19,285 nucleotides of DNA. It comes from Euperipatoides rowelli (lineage: Eukaryota > Onychophora > Udeonychophora > Euonychophora > Peripatopsidae). Shown here one piece after another: positions 15,501 to 19,285 of this stretch. Positions within the stretch are counted from its first letter, which is position 1, and each line of letters opens with the position of its first letter. The notes under the pieces are model-generated. The model made no database searches and was not told where the DNA came from. It worked only from the letters and a program-made list of their open reading frames with translations. The position numbers were made by a program, and so were the translations under genes. The DNA is taken from NCBI GenBank assembly GCA_003024985.2, contig PXIH01S0000651.1. The stretch is one strand, 5' to 3'.

Positions 15501-16031
15501 GAAGAAAAAAATAAGTTAGATGAGTTTTTGGATAATCCGCTTAATATGGATTACGTTCAAATGAAGTTAACTGGTATCCCATCATTTTTTATTCAATGGA
15601 AAATGTATAAGAATAGATTTTACAACCAACAACAAAAGTAGAATTGAAGAGGCCAACAATGCTTGTTATTATTTCAATATTTTTAGTCTCTTATTTCAAA
15701 GATAAATTAAAAAAAAACAAAAATAAAGCCACTCATAATTTACTTACCATTTTCAAATTTAAAGATGTGTATCCTGCTTCCGGTACTCCCTGCATCAAAC
15801 ATGATCCTATAGACAGTTGTTCCATTAGGTAAATGGTCGAGATAAATTTCATTGAGCGGCATCAAGGTTGTCAAACCGTAATGTTGATGGATGGCCGAAA
15901 TAGCACCCAAATGGTTCATCATACCAAACGATACACTACCATAAAAGGTCGATACAAGGACCACAAAGGCAATGCCGAGCATAACCGCCATTAAAATGTA
16001 CAAGCGTTGGTGCCGCCCAGATAAAAAATAA
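459..16031 (-). CDS. ENTPD6: ENTPD5/6-type nucleoside diphosphatase, seven internal exons of a partial gene
   Basis: Complement join of 16031-15748, 12671-12592, 9280-9137, 8080-8005, 7671-7636, 1420-1264 and 523-459. Family members hydrolyse nucleoside diphosphates such as UDP and GDP in the ER/Golgi lumen or after secretion, using divalent metal. Seen here: a membrane anchor at residues ~10-31 of the visible part, then ACR1 (FDAGSTGSR), ACR2 ([10 protein letters not shown]), ACR3 (SIMDGIDEG) and ACR4 (LDLGGGSTQ). Exon phases chain exactly over 842 nt, 280 full codons. The visible part has no cysteine, which fits ENTPD5/6, whose disulfides lie in the C-terminal half, rather than the cysteine-rich two-membrane-segment surface NTPDases. 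The run [10 protein letters not shown] matches vertebrate ENTPD6 as I recall it, so I prefer ENTPD6, though an invertebrate ENTPD5/6 co-orthologue is equally possible. Start and C-terminus are not visible. Confidence 0.93.
524..1263 (-). other. Intron between the ACR4 and YLGLGL exons
   Basis: A 740-nt intron, very AT-rich. It contains a 19-bp exact direct repeat (tgcttatgaaattttagtc) at 887-905 and 1028-1046, with further loose similarity around each copy (ctttctataa), suggesting an old local duplication. No gene or mobile element recognised. Confidence 0.7.
1264..1420 (-). CDS. ENTPD6: ENTPD6-like exon: apyrase conserved region 4
   Basis: A 157-nt exon: 2 bases, 51 codons, 2 bases. The acceptor, GGATATTGATAG, has a weak pyrimidine tract. 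The donor, CATAG|GTGAGT, is strong. It encodes ACR4 as [14 protein letters not shown], a glycine-rich phosphate loop typical of the actin/hsp70/apyrase fold. A less conserved linker ([16 protein letters not shown]) follows, then MYTH plus the split Ser codon AG+T. This matches the family pattern in which a MF-x-x-TYKLYTHSYLG-like run follows ACR4. A run of seven C bases (1321-1327, as G on the plus strand) lies in the coding sequence at Thr-Pro-Pro, a possible slippage or assembly-error point, but the frame is open as given. Confidence 0.93.
1534..1598. repeat. 19-bp tandem repeat, 3.4 copies
   Basis: The unit aagttatcagccatctaat occurs at 1534-1552, 1553-1571 (one C to T change) and 1572-1590, followed by a partial fourth copy (aagttatc). 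It lies in the large intron, about 110 bp upstream of the ACR4 exon acceptor in transcript order. Confidence 0.85.
1845..2226 (+). repeat. Diverged dispersed repeat, copy 1
   Basis: This stretch and 4728-5100 share ordered similarity: ttcgtg, then tttgt-ttttgttt, ataatct, cttctc, aatg-gtg, taattatatt, a cttac-tttaatgg block, ttgtccactcaagta, tcggcagcggta and agctgggac. The matching blocks keep the same order and nearly the same spacing (offset about 2,880 bases). The family is not recognised. It could be part of a retroposon: 2380-2490 downstream has a small inverted repeat (caagtcc/ggacttg) followed by a (taaa)n-like tail. Confidence 0.7.
2390..2494 (+). repeat. Possible retroposon 3' tail with stem-loop and TAAA repeats
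   Basis: Short inverted repeat caagtcc-aa-ggacttg near 2420, then an AT-rich stretch ending in tagtaaataaataaataaatg (near 2473-2491). A stem-loop before a short simple tail is the layout of many LINE or SINE 3' ends. It follows repeat copy 1 and may belong to it. Weak evidence. Confidence 0.35.
2616..2637 (+). repeat. Poly-G tract (G11-CA-G9)
   Basis: Eleven G, then CA, then nine G on the plus strand, preceded by a T run. In the gene transcript this is a C-rich tract. It could form a G-quadruplex on the template DNA strand. Confidence 0.9.
2780..2811 (+). repeat. G-quadruplex-type motif
   Basis: Four G runs of lengths 3, 6, 6 and 4 (2780-2782, 2792-2797, 2800-2805, 2808-2811) separated by short loops. 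This satisfies the usual quadruplex pattern apart from the first loop of 9 bases. It lies on the strand opposite to the transcript. Confidence 0.65.
4619..4650 (-). repeat. 14-bp hairpin, fully paired as minus-strand RNA
   Basis: Arms 4619-4632 (tgacgaagtgataa) and 4637-4650 (ttaccactccgtca) with a 4-nt A loop. As DNA there are two mismatches. As RNA from the gene strand both become G-U wobbles, so all 14 positions pair. Located in the large intron just before repeat copy 2. Confidence 0.6.
4728..5100 (+). repeat. Diverged dispersed repeat, copy 2
   Basis: Second copy of the repeat at 1845-2226, same orientation, with matching blocks in the same order, including ttgtccactcaagtaatct, gtcggcagcggta and agctgggac. 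No long terminal-repeat hallmarks (TG...CA ends, flanking duplication) could be fixed, so an LTR pair is possible but unproven. Confidence 0.7.
5216..5410 (-). pseudogene. Unrecognised coding-like stretch, possible decayed gene or element fragment
   Basis: A 64-codon open frame that is richer in G+C than its surroundings and has a natural-looking amino-acid mix: [27 protein letters not shown], then a basic segment ([13 protein letters not shown]). The frame seems to extend upstream to about 5520 with one stop or frameshift. I do not recognise the family. It does not fit any ENTPD segment, and no good splice borders frame it. It directly follows repeat copy 2, so it may be internal to that element. 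It could also be a chance frame. Confidence 0.25.
6440..7560 (-). pseudogene. Decayed LINE (non-LTR retrotransposon) reverse transcriptase
   Basis: Minus-strand fragments in the order of a non-LTR reverse transcriptase: [14 protein letters not shown] (~7450-7490), [12 protein letters not shown] (~7380-7402), [15 protein letters not shown] (~7250-7295), [14 protein letters not shown] (~7080-7123), the catalytic-site variant FVDD (~7020-7040), a [13 protein letters not shown] thumb-like segment (~6880-6920) and, after a frame change, the C-terminal block [12 protein letters not shown]...[12 protein letters not shown] (~6600-6670). The pieces lie in several frames with stops, so the copy is dead. 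It resembles jockey/CR1-group LINEs, but I cannot fix the clade. It lies in gene orientation and runs close to the 36-nt micro-exon. Confidence 0.85.
7636..7671 (-). CDS. ENTPD6: ENTPD6-like 36-nt micro-exon: second half of ACR3 region
   Basis: A 36-nt exon with acceptor CTTTTTCAAG and donor ACCG|GTGAGA. Together with the split glycine codon (G+GT) it encodes [12 protein letters not shown], which aligns residue for residue with the family segment that follows the catalytic DEG (for example GILAWVTVNFLT in ENTPD5, from memory). It enters after one base of a codon, reads 11 full codons and leaves one base (G), which pairs with AT of the next exon to give Asp. The flanking introns are 333 nt upstream and 6,215 nt downstream. 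An ambiguous base (n) at 7694 lies 23 nt upstream of the exon, in the probable branch-point zone. Confidence 0.9.
7672..8004 (-). other. 333-nt intron splitting ACR3
   Basis: The shortest complete intron. It separates the catalytic DE from the following Gly-Leu-Leu-Ala-Trp. It contains a short (gaca)n run near 7952-7964 and the ambiguous base at 7694. Confidence 0.85.
8005..8080 (-). CDS. ENTPD6: ENTPD6-like exon: first half of apyrase conserved region 3
   Basis: A 76-nt exon. The acceptor is CATCTCAG|GTGGAA and the donor GAAG|GTAATC. It reads 25 codons plus one base (phase 0 in, phase 1 out). It encodes [12 protein letters not shown], matching the family segment EVF-x-x-SPFLV, and ACR3 as VSIMDGIDE(G). 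By family homology the Glu of DEG acts as the catalytic base, and its codon is the last complete codon of the exon. One departure from the usual MDGTDEG or MDGSDEG is Ile in place of Thr/Ser. The plus-strand open frame across this exon (7844-8059) is its antisense shadow. Confidence 0.9.
8262..8278 (+). repeat. Poly-G tract (17 G)
   Basis: Seventeen consecutive G on the plus strand, preceded by an A/G-rich stretch (gagaggagg). The gene transcript would carry poly-C here, about 180 nt downstream of the LINE relic and 180 nt upstream of the ACR3 exon. Confidence 0.9.
8350..8920 (-). pseudogene. Second LINE relic, post-RT C-terminal region
   Basis: Minus-strand readings in shifting frames give [18 protein letters not shown] (~8860-8920), then ATKIFPCC (~8670-8695), then [17 protein letters not shown] (~8597-8647) and [15 protein letters not shown] (~8549-8595). 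The last two match the region after the LINE reverse transcriptase that usually reads RP-x-LEYA-x-x-VWH...LTKEQ...LE-x-x-QKRA-x-RII. Several stops and shifts are present. No RT catalytic block is seen upstream, so this looks like a 5'-truncated copy, possibly of the same group as the relic at 6440-7560. Confidence 0.6.
9137..9280 (-). CDS. ENTPD6: ENTPD6-like exon: apyrase conserved region 2
   Basis: A 144-nt exon of 48 codons, phase 0 at both ends. The acceptor is GATTTTTCAG|GGT. It encodes an amphipathic helix-like segment ([13 protein letters not shown]), the tryptophan of the family pattern (SQWIETP) and ACR2 ([11 protein letters not shown]), which is essentially the family consensus. Two donors are possible. 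GAA|GTAGGT, ending the exon at 9137, keeps the next exon in frame and gives LLIE-VEKVF, aligning without gaps to the family KVKEVF segment. The neighbouring TAG|GTTAAT (exon end 9133) shifts the phase by one and would break the reading frame of the next exon, so it is not chosen. Confidence 0.94.
9418..9720 (+). repeat. Degenerate CAT/CAC/ACT trinucleotide tract
   Basis: About 300 bases that begin as (att)n and continue as irregular mixtures of atc, acc, act and cat triplets with few G. It looks like an aged microsatellite or cryptically simple DNA. No coding meaning. Confidence 0.75.
9745..9840. repeat. Long hairpin with 38-39-nt arms; Penelope/hammerhead-like arm
   Basis: The left arm (9745-9783) and right arm (9803-9840) are inverted repeats with about three mismatches and one extra base, around a 19-nt loop. 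The right arm and its continuation (9820-9850) read ctgaagaaaacagat, a small stem (acaga/tctgt) and ggaaacgtt. This resembles the CUGANGA-stem-GAAAC strands of hammerhead ribozymes found at the ends of Penelope-like elements. The left arm carries the same ctgaagaaaacaga sequence on the opposite strand, but without the gaaac part. No cleavage triplet or convincing stem I was identified. Confidence 0.7.
10281..10420. repeat. About 32-bp tandem array with internal dyad symmetry
   Basis: About four and a half imperfect units of the form (actcattcaccaaagatg)(agtcattcatacg). Units start near 10281, 10313, 10345, 10376 and 10404. The third/fourth junction contains the palindrome gagtcattcgtatgactc. 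The repeated TGACTC/GAGTCA core equals an AP-1-like half-site. Further degenerate traces occur near 10556-10585. Confidence 0.75.
11201..11209 (+). repeat. Poly-G run (9 G)
   Basis: Nine consecutive G on the plus strand, again poly-C in the gene transcript. Confidence 0.9.
11298..11640 (+). mobile_element. Possible DNA-element remnant, GC-rich edge
   Basis: A compositional island beginning caggccctgcctagat and rich in ggcccc/gggccc, reminiscent of hAT-like ends, followed by AT-rich sequence and a block around 11545-11640. No matching opposite terminus or 8-bp duplication was found. A 97-codon minus-strand frame here (11337-11630) has no recognisable domain. Low confidence. Confidence 0.25.
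11609..11631. repeat. Perfect 9-bp hairpin
   Basis: ggtgcaaca (11609-11617), a 5-base loop, and tgttgcacc (11623-11631) are exact inverted repeats. Likely part of the surrounding element remnant. Confidence 0.75.
12300..12512 (+). mobile_element. LINE-like retroposon 3' end, copy 1
   Basis: The plus-strand sequence ends with a gggctagg-containing block (~12380-12390; flanked by an exact atgcttcc/ggaagcat inverted repeat), a gaataaaccc segment and an (aat)n-like tail near 12491-12512. The block tgtaaat...catcc-att-gggctagg...tatatt also occurs before the (aat)n tail at 15200, which suggests a shared 3' UTR family inserted antisense to the gene. Its 5' extent is unknown, perhaps to 11900. Confidence 0.5.
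12592..12671 (-). CDS. ENTPD6: ENTPD6-like exon: KPGLS segment between ACR1 and ACR2
   Basis: An 80-nt exon too short for an ORF scan. The acceptor is TTTTTTTTCAG at its upstream side and the donor is AAG|GTAAGC. It takes up the phase-1 base from the previous exon (G+GA gives Gly), reads 26 codons and ends in phase 0. The encoded stretch contains [13 protein letters not shown], which corresponds to the conserved KPGLSAYAD-type motif following ACR1 in ENTPD5 and ENTPD6. The adjoining residues [11 protein letters not shown] fill the variable linker. It sits 3,076 nt downstream of the ACR1 exon. Two hAT-like elements lie in that intron, the nearer one beginning only 60 bp from this exon. Confidence 0.93.
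12724..13519. mobile_element. Nonautonomous hAT-like MITE with perfect 8-bp target duplication
   Basis: Target duplication ctggttat at 12724-12731 and 13512-13519, both exact. The element runs 12732-13511 (780 bp). Its termini are taggcttgggcgatttt and, on the other strand at the right end, taggggtgggcgatttt. Subterminal regions are packed with tcgatttt/aaaatcga motifs, densest at 13357-13466. The interior is almost pure A/T and has no transposase. An 8-bp duplication with short terminal inverted repeats is the hAT hallmark. Confidence 0.88.
13654..14039. mobile_element. Nonautonomous hAT-like element with near-perfect 8-bp target duplication
   Basis: The element spans 13662-14031 (370 bp). 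The left end is caggtgtctgtaacctacgg and the right end, on the opposite strand, is caggggtcggcaacct, the well-known hAT style CAGGGGTCGGCAACC. The flanking octamers gtctattt (13654-13661) and ggctattt (14032-14039) match at 7 of 8 positions. The internal open frames (13773-14016) have no transposase motifs. The divergence of left from right terminus implies an older insertion than the 12732 element. Confidence 0.85.
14332..14378. repeat. Perfect 19-bp hairpin with 9-nt loop
   Basis: gtgtcaaaatgtagataac at 14332-14350 and its exact reverse complement at 14360-14378, separated by gtcataacg. No mismatch in 19 bp. It could be two element termini brought together by internal deletion, a snap-back insertion or a precursor-like RNA hairpin. 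No further copy of the arm is seen in the window. Confidence 0.85.
15000..15220 (+). mobile_element. LINE-like retroposon 3' end, copy 2
   Basis: The plus-strand block tgtaaatagg-agccatatcc-ttcggggctagg-tctttatatt (15122-15162), then ttgaataaatataccttc and (ataat)-type tail aataataataataataat (15200-15218). It has the same design and partly the same sequence as the end near 12512. The upstream body, perhaps from about 14450, has no recognisable protein. Confidence 0.5.
15453..15641 (+). other. Short open frame of unknown status
   Basis: A 62-codon frame with a charged, protein-like mix ([16 protein letters not shown], then [16 protein letters not shown]). No known motif, no splice context and no neighbours suggest a function. 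It sits in an intron, antisense to the ENTPD6-like gene. It may be a relic of an inserted gene or chance. Confidence 0.15.
15748..16031 (-). CDS. ENTPD6: ENTPD6-like exon: membrane anchor and apyrase conserved region 1
   Basis: A 284-nt internal exon. The acceptor is CTTTTGTAG at 16040-16032. The exon opens with the third base of a codon shared with an unseen upstream exon and ends in phase 1 at the donor ATG|GTAAGT. It reads a short basic stretch (SGRHQR), a hydrophobic segment of about 22 residues (from LYILMAVM to STFYG, residues 10-31) suited to a type II signal anchor, a luminal stem, one N-glycosylation sequon (NGT, residue ~69) and the phosphate-binding ACR1 motif [13 protein letters not shown] (residues 77-89). 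An open frame starting at 16003 uses TTG, so it does not mark the true start. The first in-frame ATGs are residues 14 and 17, inside the hydrophobic segment. A real upstream start exon is therefore expected, unless an alternative promoter makes this segment a cleaved signal peptide. Confidence 0.93.
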
Positions 16032-16661
16032 CTACAAAAGATGGAAAATAAAAATAAAAATTAGGACTTTTAGAACTCGAACTACAATATGGAGATAAAG
16101 ACTAATATATGATAAATTATTGTGGCATGCCAGCTAAAAGATGCTTAATTATTGTACATATAGGAATTGACATTATTTATTTATTTATTTGTGATACAAG
16201 TAAATGAAGTCAAAGTCATTTTTCAGAATTAGGCTGAAAAATCTGTAGGTGGGTGGGAGAACAAAAAAAAAACAAGAACAAAACAAAAATTAAAAAGTCT
16301 GTCGTGTTCATAAACTCATACTGTATAATCACTGAAAAAGCTATCAAAACCATTTTTAAACATATTGATGCTAGTGGAATTTTTTATAATCTATTGTAAT
16401 TGTGTTACAATGTTGTACCACTCTATTAGCAATGAAGTTGAGTATCGGATTGCTCTTGGTTGCCTCCATAGTTAGGCTAGTGTTAAAGTCTTATATAATA
16501 ACAAGTGATATGTATTACAATTCTTTTTTATAAATAATTTTAGATCTAATTTTTTTCCAATGAACCACTTAAATACAAATATAAGGTCTCCATTTGTAGC
16601 TCTTTGGTCAGGCAACAATACCATCAAAATGTTTATTTATTCTTCATAAGTAAAATCACTT

Positions 16662-16869
16662 AGGCCCTGGGTATATTAGGCCCTGGGTGTATTAGGTCCT
16701 GGGTATATTAGGTCCTGGGTATATTAGGCCCTGGGTATATTAGGTCCTGGGTGTATTAGGTCCTGGGTATATTAGGCCCTGGGTATATTAGGCTCTGGGT
16801 ATATCAGGCCCTGGGTATATTAGGCCCTGGGTATATTAGGCCCTGGGTATATTAGGCCCTGGGTATATT
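16662..16869. repeat. 16-bp minisatellite, 13 copies
   Basis: Unit aggccctgggtatatt repeated 13 times without length change. Variants are limited: T for the first C of ccc (copies 3, 4, 6, 7), gtgtatt for gtatatt (copies 2, 6), ggctct in copy 9 and a final C in copy 9. Uniform length and low divergence suggest recent expansion. It is GC-rich against AT-rich surroundings. Confidence 0.95.
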
Positions 16870-17456
16870 TGGTGTATCAAGTACATTTATGTGTCTATAT
16901 TAATTTTTTTTAGGAGGGGCCATATTACTGTGCATCTAGCCATCTAATACAAGAGAGATTGTACTGTATGTAGATGTTATATTACTGTATATATACTGTA
17001 TAGCCTAAACCGGGTATGTTAGTCTAAGAGATTAATTTATTTCAAAATTTTTATTCAAGTGTTTTTCAATGAATTGCTTATTAGCCAAGATTCAAATTCA
17101 TTTCTCCACTAATACCCACATTTACAACATATGTAGACTATTTAGCAAAATAAAATAGGCTAACATTAACACAAGCTGTTTTTTTTTCATCATATAGGGT
17201 TGACATATTTCCAAATCCGGGAGCTACAAACAGATTTTTTAGCCCCATCCCCTTCCTAGTGGGATCCAGGGGTAGAGTCCCGGTTGAGGATAGGGATTTT
17301 TTTAAGACAAATTAGTTGTATTTGACAAACCAAATGTATGCTAGTTAACCAAATGGTTTTATGAATCTTCAGTTTATGAAAGATTATACAAATTATGCAA
17401 GTAAGTAAATTTATTATTATTTATTATTTAAATGTTATAAGACTTTAGTCTTGTTA

Positions 17457-18374
17457 CATATTAGCAGTGTTTGGAAAAGCTAACAACAGCTATTTTTGAA
17501 AAAATGTAGCTAACGGTAGCTACAACTAACTACTTTTAAAAAATAGCTAAACTACTTTCCATTGCTTTTAAATACTTTTTTTTCTGTATGGTATTTTTTT
17601 TTAAATTTCATACTTTGAGTAATAATAAGCTACAAAGTTTGTGAAGCAGTTCGTATTTGAATTGCCATAAGCTTATAGTTACAGGTTATTATAAAAAAAT
17701 GCATAAAGAAAATACCAGTAGAAGAGTCTGTATTAACATACTTGTATTTATTTTAAATAGTTTGTAGACTACAACTACAAATTATTTAAAATAACTTGAA
17801 AAAACAGAGTCCTCCGACAAGCTTTTCTCAAGAATATGTTATTAAGACTTTATGTTTTAAAAAATTTGCAATATTTTGCATTGGGGTTTTTCAATAATAA
17901 TAATTAATTTCATTTATTAATTATGATATTTTCATCTAAATTCTAAACAAATGGAAGCTAATTAACAGATACTGGCATAAGTAATATGTTATTCTTTCAT
18001 AGACATTCTGACTCATTCACGGGATTCGTGTTAGAGACTTGGAGATTCAATGTGTTAACAAAAGGCTAACAAAATCGGCTCATTTCATTTTTACGATTTC
18101 AATTTAGGAGGTACAAAATGATTTCTGTATTCTGATGGTTCTGCTTTGGTGCTGAACCAATATTTTTTTTTAAAATGTATTATTCAATTAGTTCAAAAAG
18201 TAGTGTGGAAAATAGCGAAAGTATAACTACTTTCTACAAAAATTTTGTAGCTATCTTCAGGTACTTCTACATTTTATAAAAAGTAACTCTCTACAGCTTA
18301 AAGCTACAAAAATAAGTAGCACGCTATGTAGCGTCGATACAAATAGTGTGCTAATTCCATACACTGCATATTAG
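17457..18374. mobile_element. Nonautonomous hAT-like element with perfect 8-bp target duplication
   Basis: Target duplication catattag at 17457-17464 and 18367-18374, exact. The element is 17465-18366 (902 bp). Termini are cagtgtttggaaaagctaac on the left and cagtgtatggaattagcac on the opposite strand at the right. Subterminal sequence on both sides is rich in gtagcta/tagctac motifs, as expected for transposase-binding repeats. The AT-rich interior has no transposase. Located in the intron upstream of the membrane-anchor exon. Confidence 0.88.
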
Positions 18375-19285
18375 GATAATCTGAATATAGGGCCTATACA
18401 ATATTTTCATTTTTTTATGGAAAATAATACAAATTAACACAAAATCTTTCACAATATTCAGAAATTCAAAGTTGATTTTGAGGTTTTTCATAAATTGTTT
18501 ATATAGTTATGTGATTGCAGTAAACTGGGATATTCCAGCATTTAATACTTCTATTGATCCTGTTCTTGCCATTACAAGAATTGAAAGAGAATGGTTTCTT
18601 ATGCCAGATCTGAAATTTCTTATTTAATCATTATTATTTTTAACTAGACTCTCTGAGAACATCAAGTGGAAGTCATTCATAGTCCTGAATCTTTGAGAGG
18701 GGGAGAACAAATTTAATGTTTTCTAGTCTCGTTTCATAGTTATGATAATAAAATCGCATAACAAATTTTGACCAAAAAACTTCCAATTTGGCGATATCAC
18801 CTAGTTGTTTATAATAAAATAATCGAGTAAACTCCCAACGCTTGAAATTCAATTTATCTATTCTTTCAACTTCATTATAAATGTAAAATTATTTATTTAT
18901 TTATATTATTCATAAGAGCAGCATAGATCTATATACTGTAACGTGTTGACCAGTAGAGTTTAATGAGGAAGAAAACAAGAGAGAAAATTATAGGTAAAAT
19001 GTAACGGATTTTTTTAAAATTTTTTTATTACCGGTATTGATTTTCAAATATAATAACTAAAAAAAAATCCACTGGAAAAAAATAATTTAAAATGCATAAA
19101 AAAAGTTATTGAAAGATAAAATTAAGACTAATGCTATCCTCAGTCCGAGATTACAGATTGAAGCTTTCACATTTTTTTTGGGTCTGAGAATAATTTGATG
19201 ACAAAATAGCCTCTACAAGCTGTTTTCTTTGTAATGATTTAACATGTAAATAGAGGTATGTTCAACTTGTATTAAAGGTCATTTT

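Larger units (their letters stand above)
12672..15747 (-). other. 3.1-kb intron between the ACR1 and KPGLS exons
   Basis: Mostly mobile-element remains: a hAT-like element at 12732-13511, another at 13662-14031, the perfect hairpin at 14332-14378 and a plus-strand retroposon ending near 15220. The stretch 15230-15740 contains a short plus-strand open frame of unknown status. Confidence 0.8.
16032..19285 (-). other. Partial intron upstream of the membrane-anchor exon
   Basis: At least 3.2 kb upstream of the first visible exon. It holds the 16-bp minisatellite (16662-16869) and a hAT-like element (17465-18366). No convincing start exon ending in a phase-2 donor was found, and a short one could have been missed. 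16050-16650 and 18380-19285 are AT-rich with nothing recognised. Confidence 0.65.

Noticed and set aside
17195-17290. GC-richer patch starting agggttgacatatttcc, considered as an element end
   Set aside because: No mirrored terminus or target duplication could be found nearby.
16034-19285. Search for the ENTPD6-like start exon
   Set aside because: No ATG-containing minus-strand segment with a good phase-2 donor was convincing, so no exon is claimed.

Overview
The window looks like intron-rich nuclear DNA from an AT-rich animal, most likely an invertebrate. Supporting signs are GT-AG introns of 0.3 to 6.2 kb, decayed LINE reverse transcriptase, hAT-type elements with 8-bp target duplications and a minisatellite. 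Nothing suggests bacterial or viral origin, and I cannot name the species.

One protein-coding gene spans almost the whole window on the minus strand: an ectonucleoside triphosphate diphosphohydrolase of the ENTPD5/ENTPD6 type (GDA1/CD39 apyrase family). Seven internal coding exons can be read, in transcript order at 16031-15748, 12671-12592, 9280-9137, 8080-8005, 7671-7636, 1420-1264 and 523-459. All seven have GT/AG borders and their phases chain without a break over 842 coding bases (280 complete codons). They encode an N-terminal membrane anchor and apyrase conserved regions 1 to 4. The first exon(s) lie beyond the right side or were not found in it, and the C-terminal exons lie beyond the left edge.

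The rest is intron. From left to right it holds: a hAT end at the window edge; a 19-bp tandem repeat; a pair of diverged ~380-bp direct repeats (1845 and 4728); G-rich tracts, all on the plus strand; a LINE reverse transcriptase relic (about 6440-7560) and a second LINE 3' relic (about 8350-8920), both in gene orientation; a degenerate trinucleotide tract; a long hairpin with Penelope/hammerhead-like sequence (9745-9840); a 32-bp tandem array (10281-10420); two plus-strand retroposon tails (ending near 12512 and 15220); three hAT-like nonautonomous elements with 8-bp target duplications (12732-13511, 13662-14031, 17465-18366); a perfect 19-bp hairpin (14332-14378); and a 13-copy 16-bp minisatellite (16662-16869).

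I see no novel multi-gene system. The main results are the exon model, hidden from simple ORF reading by exons as short as 36 nt, and the dense layer of mobile-element remains in its introns.
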